Source: Lolliginicoccus suaedae
GTDB taxonomy: Bacteria > Actinomycetota > Actinomycetes > Mycobacteriales > Mycobacteriaceae
Direction: 5' to 3'
Length of the DNA stretch: 64,000 nt
NCBI RefSeq assembly: GCF_008312885.1
Contig: NZ_VSSO01000001.1
Location: forward strand, 806,001 to 870,000
The notes under the pieces were generated by a model. The model ran no database searches and was not told the origin of the DNA. It was given only the letters and a program-made list of their open reading frames with translations. Shown here piece after piece: positions 8,267 to 16,852 of this stretch. The position numbers were made by a program, and so were the translations under genes. Positions within the stretch are counted from its first letter, which is position 1. Each line of letters begins with the position of its first letter.

Positions 8267-9359
8267 GCTGGCCGATCATGTCCCACAAGGGATCACCCGG
8301 ACCGATATCCATGGTGCATTGATTGGTGCGCGGATCAGGAACGAACGACCAGAAGAGCGCTCCGGCCGCACCGAGCCGGTGATAGTCCCGGATCTCGGCC
8401 TCGACCAGGACCGCGCGCTCCTCGACCGAGCGGCATGAGCCCGCGGACACGCCGATCTCGGCCACGAGCAGCGGCTTGCCCAGCCCCCGGGCTTGCATGG
8501 CCCTCGATTCCACGCTGTCGCGATGCCCGTCGAGCAGTGTTGGATCCTCGATGGAGTAGTCGTGGAACTGCAGGATATCGACGTGGCGCGATGAGCTCGG
8601 GACCAGGAAGTCCTCGCCGGCGGTCCCGCACTGGTTACCCCCGAGGTAGCCGGCCGTGATCAAGCGATCCGGGTCCAGCGCAGCGATGGTCGCGCCCGCC
8701 TCGTCGAAGAACCGGCGCAGCACGTGCGCTGAATCCGCCGGGCACCGCCTGTTCTCGACCGCGCACGCGTAGTCCGTGCACACCGATGGCTCGGGCTCGC
8801 CGACGAGTTCCCATGCCGCGATGGCAGGGGAACCGGACCATCGCGACACCAGGCTGCGCGCCCAGTGCTCGAATGTCAGCACGGGCATGGGCACGTCCCG
8901 CCACCCCGAGGCATACCAGCGATGCTGCTTGAAGAGCTCGCCATCGCACGCGCCATCCTGTCCCGCGAGCACCGGGATCACGAGCTGGTCGTGGGCCTCC
9001 GCGGCGCGCAGCACCGCGTCGAGGGCCTCGTAGCTGATCGCGCCGGTCGTCTTGTCCACGGCAAAGGACTGGAACGCATTGAACCGGGTCAGCGATCCCT
9101 CCGGCAGAGCACCGAAGTATTTGTCGAGATCGACCTCGGCGCCGCATCCCGCATTGAGCTCCCAATCGGTTGCTAGCTGGTAGGCGTTGAACCCCACTGG
9201 CCACCACTCGCTGCCATCGAGTGCCAGGGAGCCTGCGGATATCGTCACCCGCGGGGTGCCCGACGGGACCGTGCGCTCCGCGAGCGGCACGCACGCGGCG
9301 ACCGCTGTGATCACCAGAGCGCTCCCGACGACCACGATGCGTCGACATGCGCTGCGCAT
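8259..9359 (-). CDS. GH5-like (beta-mannanase-type) glycoside hydrolase lipoprotein
   Basis: A 366-residue protein with a lipoprotein signal (V-A-A-C, Cys23 as lipid site) and a clan GH-A (TIM barrel) domain. It resembles GH5 mannanases: the strand ending W-E-L-V-G-E-P-E (acid/base Glu188), Q-F-H-D-Y (His266) and L-L-V-A-E-I-G (nucleophile Glu301). In most clan GH-A enzymes the acid/base Glu follows Asn; here the residue is Gly187. Several Cys pairs suggest disulfides. It converges on the exopolysaccharide genes and could trim or release that polymer at the cell surface. The frame is open to 9587, but ATG 9359 directly precedes the signal sequence. Confidence 0.8.
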   Translation of the reverse strand: MRSACRRIVVVGSALVITAVAACVPLAERTVPSGTPRVTISAGSLALDGSEWWPVGFNAYQLATDWELNAGCGAEVDLDKYFGALPEGSLTRFNAFQSFAVDKTTGAISYEALDAVLRAAEAHDQLVIPVLAGQDGACDGELFKQHRWYASGWRDVPMPVLTFEHWARSLVSRWSGSPAIAAWELVGEPEPSVCTDYACAVENRRCPADSAHVLRRFFDEAGATIAALDPDRLITAGYLGGNQCGTAGEDFLVPSSSRHVDILQFHDYSIEDPTLLDGHRDSVESRAMQARGLGKPLLVAEIGVSAGSCRSVEERAVLVEAEIRDYHRLGAAGALFWSFVPDPRTNQCTMDIGPGDPLWDMIGQLS

Positions 9360-9435
9360 CCCCAACACTGCCACCACCGTTCGGACCAGGCTATATCCGG
9401 ATGATAGGCGCCAACGCGATCGCGCGCCGCGCGCG

Positions 9436-9771
9436 CTAGACCGCAGCGAGGACGCGGCCGCCGCGCCGGTCGCGCAGGGCGGCGCTCGTGGCGTCGACCA
9501 TGTCGAAGCCATCGGTGATGATGGCGCCGAGCTCGAAGACGACCGCGGCGATCGCGCGGGTGATGAGCATAGCGACCTGCCCGACATGGTTGACGGCGGA
9601 CTCGATGAGCTGCTGGGCCATGCCGAGCACCTCGGTGAGCAGTGTCCCGACCTCGCGCACCACGTCAGCGACGAGGGTGGTGGCGATGACCGCGACCTGC
9701 CCCACGTGGTTGACGGCGGAGACGATGAGCTCCTGCACCGTGTCCTTGCTCGATTCGACCATCCCGACCAT
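9436..9771 (-). CDS. Small protein with two internal repeats of about 35 residues
   Basis: The 111-residue protein starts at ATG 9771 behind a strong ribosome site (GGGGGAGGA, about 8 bases away), which supports it as a real gene. It consists mainly of two copies of an amphipathic or hydrophobic helix unit that share S-A-V-N-H-V-G-Q-V-A, the first at about residues 13-51 and the second at about 53-91. No signal peptide or enzyme motif is visible. It is rich in Val, Ala and Thr, with regular spacing suited to helices that pack against each other or a membrane. I recognise no family. It lies upstream of the GH5-like gene on the same strand, with 76 bases between them. Confidence 0.65.
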   Translation of the reverse strand: MVGMVESSKDTVQELIVSAVNHVGQVAVIATTLVADVVREVGTLLTEVLGMAQQLIESAVNHVGQVAMLITRAIAAVVFELGAIITDGFDMVDATSAALRDRRGGRVLAAV

Positions 9772-9825
9772 TGCGAGTCCTCCCCCGTGTCCCGGTTTGC
9801 CTGCTCCTAGCGTAGCGGTAGGAGG

Positions 9826-11061
9826 CTAGTACTGGCCGCGGCGCAAGGGCCGGCGCAGTGTGTCGAGCCCGGCGGCGCTGGCGTAGCGGGCGATGCCGAC
9901 GAGGGGGTGCTGCCGGGCGTCGGGCTCCTTCGCGTCGCCCATGCGCCAGAGCTGGGTGGTGTGCCAGGTGAGCTCGGCGGCGGCGTCGAGCTTGGCCACA
10001 CCGATGCGCCGGGGGCGGGTATTCGACGCGGCGGCGTCCCCGTTGAGGATCCGGGCGGGCAGGTCGGGCTCGAGGACCATCGGTCGGCCGAGACCGACGA
10101 CATCGATGTCGCCGCCGGTGACGGCATCGGCCATGACGCTGCCGGTGCGGAACCCACCGGTGAGCATGATGGGGATGGTGACCTGCTCGCGGACCTTGCG
10201 CGCGAAGTCGAGGAAGTAGGCCTCGCGGGCCACCGTGGATGCCTTGGGGTTGCCGAGCATCAGCGCGGGCGCCTCGTAGGTGCCGCCGGAGATCTCGAGC
10301 AGATCGACCCCGGCATCGGCGAGCTCGGCGACGACGGCGAGGGACTCGTCCTCGGTGAAGCCGCCGCGCTGGAAGTCCGCGGAGTTGATCTTCACGCCCA
10401 CCGGGGTGCCTGGGCCCACCTCGGCACGGACCGCGGCGACGATCTCGAGAAGGAATCGGCGGCGCCGGACCGCGTCGCCGCCCCATTCGTCGGTGCGCTG
10501 GTTGGTCAGCGGCGACAGGAACTGGCTGATGAGGTAGCCGTGGGCGGCGTGGATCTGCACACCAGTGAAGCCCGCGCGGATGGCGATGCCAGCAGTGGTG
10601 CCGAAGCGCCGGATCAGGTCGAGGATCTCATCGTGCTCGAGGGCGCGCGGAGTGCCGAATGCCCCGGCCATGCCGGTGACGGGGATGGCCGATGGCGCGA
10701 CGGGGGTATTGCTGAGGTTGCGGGGCACCTGGCGGCCGGGGTGGTTGATCTGCATCCAGGCGTGAGTGCCTCCGGTCTTGGCGGCGGTCGCCCATTCCCG
10801 CAGCCGCGGCAGGTGGCGATCGTCCTCGACGGCGACGTTGCGAGGCTCGCCCAGCGCGCGGCCATCGACCATGACGTTGCCAGTGATGAGCAGGCCAGCG
10901 CCGGAGCGGGCCCAGCGGTCGTAGAGGGTGACGAGGCGGTGGTCCGGCCCGTGCGCCCGGGTTCCTAGCTGCTCGCTGAGAGCCGACTTGGCGATGCGGT
11001 TGCGAAGCGTGGCACCGCAGGGCAGGGCAAGGGGCGCGGCCAGGCTGGAGGTGGGTGTCAT
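9826..11061 (-). CDS. Old Yellow Enzyme family NADH:flavin oxidoreductase
   Basis: The 411-residue TIM-barrel flavoprotein belongs to the OYE/2,4-dienoyl-CoA reductase-like family. Diagnostic segments are I-H-A-A-H-G-Y-L-I-S-Q-F-L-S-P-L-T-N-Q-R (His pair and substrate region), the following D-E-W-G-G, and M-L-T-G-G-F-R and G-L-G-R-P for FMN phosphate binding. There is no C-terminal 4Fe-4S or second flavin domain, so it is the short OYE form that reduces activated alkenes with NAD(P)H. ATG 11061 (after ACGAGGA) is preferred over an in-frame GTG at 11079. It is divergent from the PAP2-kinase fusion. The substrate cannot be read from the sequence. Confidence 0.85.
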   Translation of the reverse strand: MTPTSSLAAPLALPCGATLRNRIAKSALSEQLGTRAHGPDHRLVTLYDRWARSGAGLLITGNVMVDGRALGEPRNVAVEDDRHLPRLREWATAAKTGGTHAWMQINHPGRQVPRNLSNTPVAPSAIPVTGMAGAFGTPRALEHDEILDLIRRFGTTAGIAIRAGFTGVQIHAAHGYLISQFLSPLTNQRTDEWGGDAVRRRRFLLEIVAAVRAEVGPGTPVGVKINSADFQRGGFTEDESLAVVAELADAGVDLLEISGGTYEAPALMLGNPKASTVAREAYFLDFARKVREQVTIPIMLTGGFRTGSVMADAVTGGDIDVVGLGRPMVLEPDLPARILNGDAAASNTRPRRIGVAKLDAAAELTWHTTQLWRMGDAKEPDARQHPLVGIARYASAAGLDTLRRPLRRGQY

Positions 11062-11225
11062 GGGGGTCCTCGTTTCCACGATCGCTCATCGACCGTTATT
11101 GACCATCGATCAACAGTCTCGTACAGGCTACGCCCTCGCGCCCATCGCGACAACCATTCCTGCCAGGGGAAACCAGGGCCGCGAACCACCACGCCTAGTG
11201 CACCAACAATGGCTAGCGTGCAATC

Positions 11226-12710
11226 ATGCGCCGCATTCTCGCTCCGATCATCACGCTCGACCAGCAGCTCATGGCCCGGTCCGCGAGCATCCGGCCCTCC
11301 GGCCTCGACACCACCATGCAGCTCGCGAGCACGATCGCCAACAACGGCAAGCCCTGGATCGCTATCGCCACCCTCCTCGCCCGCCACCCTGGCCCACCAC
11401 GCCGCGCCGCTGTCCGCGGCATGCTCTCCGTCGCCGCGAGCAGCGCGCTCGCCAACGTCGCGTTCAAGCTCACCCTGCCCCGCATCCGGCCCGACCACGC
11501 CACCCTCCCCCTGCACCGGCGCCGGATCAGACCGCCCCGCACCTCGTCCTTCCCCTCGGGGCACTCCGCCATCGCCGCGGCCTTCGCCACCGGCGTCGCC
11601 CTCGAGTCCCCCGCCCTCGGGCTCGCCGTCGCGCCCCTCGCCGCTACCGTCGCCTACTCCCGCGTCCACAACGGCGTCCACTGGCCCTCCGACGTCATCG
11701 TCGGCAGCCTCATCGGCATCGGCGTCGCCTTCGCCACCCGCCGATGGTGGGCGCCCCAGCCACCCGCGGAGCCAGCCCGCATCACCCCCGGCAATGCCCC
11801 GGCGCTCCCGGCGGGCGAAGGCCTCCTGATCCTCGCCAACCCCGGATCAGGCAGCACGGATCACGAATCCCACGCGCGGATCACCGAGCTCCTGCCCGCC
11901 GCCCGCATCGTCGAGATCCCGCTCGGCGACACCAGCGCCACCACGACGGACAACATTCGCCGCCTCATCACCGAGCACCAGCCCACCGCGATCGGAGTAC
12001 TCGGCGGGGACGGCACCGTCCGCACCGTCGCCGCCGCGATCGAGCACACCGGCCACCCCCTCGCGGTCTTCCCTGGAGGCACCCTCAATCACTTCGCCCT
12101 CGATATCGGCACTCCCACCACGGAGCACACCGCGCGCGCCGTCACCACCGGCCAGTCCCAGTGCATCGATACCGCGACGGCCCAGCTCGACGGCGACGCA
12201 CCGCACGCCTTCCTCAACACAGCCAGCCTCGGCACCTACCCCGCCGCGCTCCAGGCCCGCAAGAATTGGGAGCAGCACCTCGGCAAATGGATCCCCCTCG
12301 CGCTCGGCATGATCCGCGAGCTCGCCGCCGCGCAGCCACTATGCATCACCCTCAACGGACAATCCCTGCGAGCGCGCACCCTCTTCATCGGCAACGGCAC
12401 CTACCACCCCACCGACCGCATCCCCGTGGCCCGCACCGCCATCAACGGCGGCACCCTCGACATCCGCCTCATCCGCGCCGACCACCCGCTCTCCTACACC
12501 CGGGCGCTCTACGCCGTCGCCACCGGCACGCTGCGCACCAGCCCCATCCACGAGCACCTCACGCTCCCCGAGCTCGAGATCACGCTCGAGGCTGCCACGC
12601 CCGTCGCCCTCGACGGCGACCCCATCAGCGACACTGCCCACCTGCGCATCCGCACCAACCCCCACGCCCTCACCGTCTACTCGCCCTGCTCGCCCGGGCA
12701 GAGCGAGTGA
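11226..12710 (+). CDS. PAP2 phosphatase - diacylglycerol kinase catalytic domain fusion
   Basis: The 494-residue protein joins an N-terminal PAP2 lipid phosphatase domain (about 1-180; P-S-G-H-S and S-R-V-H-N-G-V-H-W-P-S-D, the catalytic His and Asp motifs) to a C-terminal diacylglycerol/sphingosine kinase domain (about 195-494; G-G-D-G-T nucleotide loop and F-P-G-G-T-L-N-H-F). Fusions of this kind occur in actinobacteria and probably act on membrane lipid phosphates or polyprenyl phosphates. One part removes a phosphate from a lipid and the other can add one, so the net reaction is uncertain. It starts 164 bases from the divergent OYE gene. Confidence 0.85.
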   Translation: MRRILAPIITLDQQLMARSASIRPSGLDTTMQLASTIANNGKPWIAIATLLARHPGPPRRAAVRGMLSVAASSALANVAFKLTLPRIRPDHATLPLHRRRIRPPRTSSFPSGHSAIAAAFATGVALESPALGLAVAPLAATVAYSRVHNGVHWPSDVIVGSLIGIGVAFATRRWWAPQPPAEPARITPGNAPALPAGEGLLILANPGSGSTDHESHARITELLPAARIVEIPLGDTSATTTDNIRRLITEHQPTAIGVLGGDGTVRTVAAAIEHTGHPLAVFPGGTLNHFALDIGTPTTEHTARAVTTGQSQCIDTATAQLDGDAPHAFLNTASLGTYPAALQARKNWEQHLGKWIPLALGMIRELAAAQPLCITLNGQSLRARTLFIGNGTYHPTDRIPVARTAINGGTLDIRLIRADHPLSYTRALYAVATGTLRTSPIHEHLTLPELEITLEAATPVALDGDPISDTAHLRIRTNPHALTVYSPCSPGQSE

Positions 12711-12806
12711 GTCAGGGACGAGGCACTAGGCCACCCCCGCGATGATTCCCGCCGCGCGCGCAGGTCTGTATTGCTATCCCTGTTGGAACGCCCCGAGGAG
12801 GCCGTC

Positions 12807-13295
12807 ATGGCTGCGTCGATCACTCCGCGCATCGTCCCGAACCTGTGGTTCAACTCCGAGGCCGCGGAGGCTGCCGAGTTCTATACGTCCGTCTTCCCGA
12901 ACTCCCGGATCGTGCGGACGAGCTACTACCCCGCGAACGCACCGATGCCCGAGGGCACTGTCCTGACGGTGGATTTCGAGCTAGACGGGCAACGCTTCAC
13001 CGCGCTCAATGGCGGCGCCGACATCCCGTTCACCGATGCCCTCTCGCTGCTCGTAAACTGCGCGGACCAGCAGGAGGTGGACTACTACTGGGAGGCTCTT
13101 TCCGCGGGCGGCAAGGAGGTGCAATGCGGCTGGCTCGCGGACAAGTATGGGTTGTCGTGGCAGATCGTCCCCGAGGGGCTCGATGACGTGCTTGCCGGCG
13201 ATGACGCCGATGCGGTCGGCCGTGCGTTCACGGCGATGCTGGGAATGACCAAGCTCGATATCGCCGCCTTGCGGGCCGCGCGCGAGGGCAGTTGA
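12807..13295 (+). CDS. VOC family protein (PhnB-like)
   Basis: The 162-residue protein starts at ATG 12807 behind GAGGAGG. It is a PhnB/3-demethylubiquinone-methyltransferase-like member of the vicinal-oxygen-chelate (glyoxalase fold) superfamily: I-V-P-N-L-W-F-N at the start, A-A-E-F-Y-T-S-V-F-P, F-T-A-L-N-G-G, and G-L-S-W-Q-I-V-P near the end. Many such proteins are uncharacterised; some bind metals or antibiotics. No operon partner is apparent. It converges on an SRPBCC gene across a perfect hairpin at 13326-13364. Confidence 0.8.
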   Translation: MAASITPRIVPNLWFNSEAAEAAEFYTSVFPNSRIVRTSYYPANAPMPEGTVLTVDFELDGQRFTALNGGADIPFTDALSLLVNCADQQEVDYYWEALSAGGKEVQCGWLADKYGLSWQIVPEGLDDVLAGDDADAVGRAFTAMLGMTKLDIAALRAAREGS

Positions 13296-13325
13296 GCTCG
13301 CTGGGGCTGGCCTTGGCCGCGAATT

Positions 13326-13364
13326 GTGAAGATCCAGCCACGTGGGAGGTGGCTGGATCTTCAC
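13326..13364. terminator. Bidirectional hairpin terminator between convergent genes
   Basis: GTGAAGATCCAGCCAC at 13326-13341 is repeated as its exact reverse complement at 13349-13364, with a 7-base loop. The 16-bp perfect stem lies between the stop of the VOC gene and the stop of the convergent SRPBCC gene. No long T run follows on either side, as is common for high-GC actinobacterial terminators. Confidence 0.75.
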
Positions 13365-13392
13365 GTTCGCCGAGCGGGGAGGCGCAGAGGCG

Positions 13393-13848
13393 CTACTGCT
13401 CGACCTCGGCCTTGATGCGCTCGAGGGTCTGGTTCATTCCGTCGATGAGCTCCTGCTCGAAGGTGTCATTGCCGCCGAGGAAAGTCTTGATGAGGAACTG
13501 GGAGATCTTGTAGGTACCGCGGGGCGCCTCGCGGCGCTCGACGATGCGGGTGCCCTCGCCCTGCGGCTCGAGGGTGTAGGACCAGACCGAGTTGTTGTCG
13601 AGGATGCGGAACGCGATCTTCTTGTTCGGCTCGAACTCGACGACCTTGGCGCGAGTGGGCCAGAACAGGATGCCGCGCTGGTTGATGTTGAAGGCGAGCG
13701 ATCCCTCACGGATCTCGCCACCGAGCACGAAGGTCTTGCGGGTCTGCGGGCTCCACTGGTTCATCCGCGGCAGGTCGGAGACGACGCTCCACACCTTGGC
13801 GGGCCTGGCTGTGGTGTCGATGGTGGCTTCGAGCAACGGGCTGACCAC
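13393..13848 (-). CDS. SRPBCC (START/polyketide-cyclase-like) lipid-binding protein
   Basis: The 151-residue protein has the SRPBCC helix-grip pattern: an N-terminal strand, P-A-K-V-W-S-V-V-S-D-L-P, W-S-P-Q-T in the first helix region, repeated beta strands and a long C-terminal helix (F-E-Q-E-L-I-D-G-M-N-Q-T-L-E-R-I). Members bind lipids or other hydrophobic ligands in a cavity; the ligand is unknown. A second SRPBCC gene lies just upstream on the same strand (gap 75 bases), so the two may be an old duplication or a functional pair. Confidence 0.75.
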   Translation of the reverse strand: MVSPLLEATIDTTARPAKVWSVVSDLPRMNQWSPQTRKTFVLGGEIREGSLAFNINQRGILFWPTRAKVVEFEPNKKIAFRILDNNSVWSYTLEPQGEGTRIVERREAPRGTYKISQFLIKTFLGGNDTFEQELIDGMNQTLERIKAEVEQ

Positions 13849-13923
13849 GAGATCATCCTCCGAGAGGTACTAGGGACACAGTGTCTATGCGTGCAGTCTA
13901 GCGGTGGTCGCGATGGTCCCCGA

Positions 13924-14391
13924 CTAGTCCGGCTCCGCCACGGCAGCGAGCCTCTCGAGCCCCTGGTTGAACTGCTTTCCCAAGATCTTGTCCATGCCAC
14001 CGAGGAGCGACGCGGCACGGGTGAACAGGGTTTGCTGCCCCGTCATCGTCCACGTGACGGTGCAGGTATCGCCATGCTCGCCGAGGGTGAACTGGAGCTC
14101 GTTCGTGGACTTCATCGGCTTGGTGAAGGCCAGGGACATCGCGAGGGACGTCGGTTCGACGGCTTCGGTGATGATCATCTCGCCCTCGCCGGCCTTGCGG
14201 TTGCCCGACCATGCGTAGCGCGCGCCAGCGCCCATCCGGGGGCCGCTGTACTCCCGCTTGAGATTCTCATCGAGGTTCTCCCACGGCGACCAGGTCCGCC
14301 AGGCATGGAGGTCCGCGATGTACGGGTAGACCGTCGCTGCTGGTGCATGGATCGTACGCGATCGTTCGACGGTGAAGGTCTTGTCTGCCAT
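13924..14391 (-). CDS. SRPBCC family protein (polyketide cyclase/dehydrase-like)
   Basis: The 155-residue protein starts at ATG 14391 with GGAGA 5 bases upstream; the longer open frame to 14520 has no such site. The typical SRPBCC opening is seen: F-T-V-E-R-S-R-T-I-H-A-P-A-A-T-V-Y-P-Y-I-A-D-L, then W-S-P-W-E-N. The C-terminal helix includes L-G-K-Q-F-N-Q-G-L-E-R-L. Ligand and role are unknown. It belongs to the same protein class as its downstream neighbour but is not closely similar to it. Confidence 0.75.
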   Translation of the reverse strand: MADKTFTVERSRTIHAPAATVYPYIADLHAWRTWSPWENLDENLKREYSGPRMGAGARYAWSGNRKAGEGEMIITEAVEPTSLAMSLAFTKPMKSTNELQFTLGEHGDTCTVTWTMTGQQTLFTRAASLLGGMDKILGKQFNQGLERLAAVAEPD

Positions 14392-14536
14392 GGATTCTCC
14401 CCTGTCGGCCCAGCCTGGTCGGGCCCAGTCCTGCCGGGGCCCAGCGCTACCGGAGGCCCAGCGCGGCCGGACGCCCGGTGCGATGGCATCAGTGTCGCAG
14501 AGAACCGTGTCCTGGGGCACAAGCTATGCAGTCCTG

Positions 14537-16753
14537 TTACGGAACATCCTGCGCCTGCCCGATTCCGAGGCGCGCGCGCTCGAGATCGAGGACCGCCCGC
14601 TCGGCCTGCGATTCCGCGAGGCCCGCGAGCCCGGCTGCCGCGGCTTCGGCCTGCATGTCGCTCGCGCGCGCGAACTCATCGAACAGCACGCGCTTGTGCT
14701 CCTGAACGGCACGGATGTGCTCGTCGACGGTGTCCTTGGCGAGCAGCCGATGCACCTGCACCGTACGCGCCTGGCCCATGCGATGGGCACGCGCGATCGC
14801 TTGCTCCTCGCTGCTCGGCTTCCACTGCGGCTCCGCGAGGATCACCACTGAGGCCGCCTGGATGTTCAGGCCCACGCCGCCCGCATCGATCTGGCAGAGC
14901 AGCACAGCGGGTCCGGATTGCTGGGCGAAGCCGTCGACGAGCTGCTGCCGCTGCCCGGCTGGCACTGATCCGGTGATCGTCCCGGCCACCCGCTGCCCCA
15001 GCGCGGTGGCCATCGCCTCGAGCACATCGCGGAAGAACGAGAACACCAGCACCTTATGCCCATCCTCGCCGGCTTCGTCGGCGAGCTCGACCAGTCGCTC
15101 GAGCTTCGCCGAGCGTGGTGATTCCCAGGCCGCGCGGCGCATCCGCATGAACGTGCCCTCCATGACCGCGCTCCGGTACGCCGCCTCATCCTCGCCGGTG
15201 AGCTCCACCCATTCCTCCACATCGATCCGCTCGGGCAGCTCGGCGAGCACGTCCTCCTGGTTGCGGCGCAGGTAGACCGGCGCGACGCGGCGCCGAAACG
15301 CCCGCGCCCCAGCGAGAGTGGCCGCCGCGTCGAGGTTCTCGCCCACGTCGGGCTGCAGATAGCCGATGAGCGCCTTGAACTCGGCGACCCGGTTCTCCAT
15401 CGGCGTGCCCGAGAGGAACATCACGTGCTCGGCCTGCATCGCGAGGTGCCGGATCATCCCGGAGCGCTGGGTGTCGGGGTTCTTCACGTAGTGCGCCTCG
15501 TCCACGATCAGCGCGTCGATCGGGGTGTGGGCCAGCCCGAGGCTCGCGACCGTCCCGAAGGTGGTCACTGCTACCCCGCCCCCGGCCAGCCAGGCATCGA
15601 GCTCGTCGAGCTTGTCGCGGCCGTGGAGGCTACGAGCGGGCAGCAGCGTGTGCCGCGTTGTCTCCTTCAGCCAGTTGACCTGCACGCTCGCCGGGCACAC
15701 CACCAGGGAGCGGGGCTGGCCGCGGGCGGCCAGGTGGGCGAGCACCGCGAGGGCCTGCACGGTCTTGCCCAGGCCCATCTCATCACCGAGCAGCGTGCGC
15801 TCGCGATGCAGCATGAACTGCGCGCCGAAGCGCTGGTATCCACGCAGCGAGGAGCGCAGCAACGACGCATCGAGCTCGACCTCGCTGATGCGGCGCGCGA
15901 GCGCATCGTCGAAGTAGCCGCGCGATCCTTCCGTATCGGTCGCGCCGGCCGCGATGCCGAGGGTGGAGAGGTAGGCGTAGAAGCCCGCCGGATCGGCGCG
16001 GAACCACTGCCACACCTGATGGGGCGGATACGATCGCGGATCGAGCTGGGGCATTGCCGCGCCCAGCCGGTTTCGCAGCACGGCCGATGCGGGCTCGGTG
16101 AGCGCATGCTCGACATCGATGAGCGCTGCGAGGACGCGATGCTTCGCAGCGGTGCCGGTGAACAGCATCCGCCATCTGCTGGCTGCCCGCTCGGCCGAGG
16201 GAACCGCGTGGGCGAGGCGCTGCGCGAGAGGCTGGATGGCGGCGAGATCGAGGGCAGCGGAGTCGGCCCGATTGATGGCCGCGACGATGGCGAGCAGTCG
16301 TGCCTGCGCCGGGTCCTCGCGGTCCGGATCGATGCGCAGGGGCGTCGCTCGAGTGATCTCCTCGGCTACCGCGCGCGCAGCGGAGGCGACCTGGGTAGCG
16401 GTGTGGTAGCCGACGCCAGGGATGGCGGTCAGGTGCTGCGGCTCGGCCCTCGCGGCATCGGCAACGGTACGAACGCCTGCTGACTCGAGCGCGGCGAGCC
16501 GCGTGCCCCGATCGAGGTGGGGGCGCAGCTCGTCGAGCGGGATCGCCGCGAGCTGCTCGGTGGCCCGGGCTCCGATGATCGCCTCGACTTGCTGCTGGGC
16601 GGCGGCTCGCAACTGGTGGGGTGCCACGTGGAGCAAGGCGGCGCTGTCGATCACCCAGCGCGCGGCGGCGATCGCTTCGCGGGCGGGGGCGCCGATGCGT
16701 TGCCGGGCCGCGTCGTAGGCGTGCGGGGGCAGCCTCGGGTGGTCGACCGGCAT
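14537..16753 (-). CDS. SNF2/SWI2 family DNA-dependent ATPase with N-terminal helix-hairpin-helix
   Basis: The 738-residue protein starts at ATG 16753 (AGGAT upstream). Residues 1 to about 320 form an N-terminal region with a helix-hairpin-helix (L-T-A-I-P-G-V-G-Y), suited to DNA binding. The two RecA lobes follow: G-D-E-M-G-L-G-K-T (motif I), V-D-E-A-H-Y (motif II), L-S-G-T-P-M-E-N-R (III), F-S-F-F-R-D-V (IV), I-D-A-G-G-V-G-L-N-I-Q-A-A (V) and R-A-H-R-M-G-Q (VI). It is a superfamily 2 translocase likely to act in DNA repair or remodelling. The frame is open further upstream only across the divergent ars genes, so the internal ATG is clearly the start. Confidence 0.88.
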   Translation of the reverse strand: MPVDHPRLPPHAYDAARQRIGAPAREAIAAARWVIDSAALLHVAPHQLRAAAQQQVEAIIGARATEQLAAIPLDELRPHLDRGTRLAALESAGVRTVADAARAEPQHLTAIPGVGYHTATQVASAARAVAEEITRATPLRIDPDREDPAQARLLAIVAAINRADSAALDLAAIQPLAQRLAHAVPSAERAASRWRMLFTGTAAKHRVLAALIDVEHALTEPASAVLRNRLGAAMPQLDPRSYPPHQVWQWFRADPAGFYAYLSTLGIAAGATDTEGSRGYFDDALARRISEVELDASLLRSSLRGYQRFGAQFMLHRERTLLGDEMGLGKTVQALAVLAHLAARGQPRSLVVCPASVQVNWLKETTRHTLLPARSLHGRDKLDELDAWLAGGGVAVTTFGTVASLGLAHTPIDALIVDEAHYVKNPDTQRSGMIRHLAMQAEHVMFLSGTPMENRVAEFKALIGYLQPDVGENLDAAATLAGARAFRRRVAPVYLRRNQEDVLAELPERIDVEEWVELTGEDEAAYRSAVMEGTFMRMRRAAWESPRSAKLERLVELADEAGEDGHKVLVFSFFRDVLEAMATALGQRVAGTITGSVPAGQRQQLVDGFAQQSGPAVLLCQIDAGGVGLNIQAASVVILAEPQWKPSSEEQAIARAHRMGQARTVQVHRLLAKDTVDEHIRAVQEHKRVLFDEFARASDMQAEAAAAGLAGLAESQAERAVLDLERARLGIGQAQDVP

Positions 16754-16809
16754 GGTGCTGATCCTAGATCGTGGTACCGGGGTTGCATGCCGGGCATTAG
16801 CTCGTATTA

Positions 16810-16820
16810 ATTGAGTCAAT
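16810..16820. promoter_or_regulatory. Short perfect palindrome upstream of arsR-arsC, candidate ArsR operator
   Basis: ATTGAGTCAAT lies 33 bases before the start of the ArsR-ArsC fusion, in an AT-rich stretch that contrasts with the surrounding GC-rich DNA. ArsR-type repressors bind short AT-rich inverted repeats near the promoter. The site is small, so the assignment is tentative. Confidence 0.4.
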
Positions 16821-16852
16821 ACTTGCTGAGTTAGAAGAATGAGGATGGCGCC

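Noticed and set aside
10928-12745. 605-residue plus-strand frame across the OYE gene and PAP2-kinase fusion
   Set aside because: It is out of frame with the fusion, extremely rich in Arg/His/Pro and matches no family; the fusion with intact motifs in another frame is the real gene.
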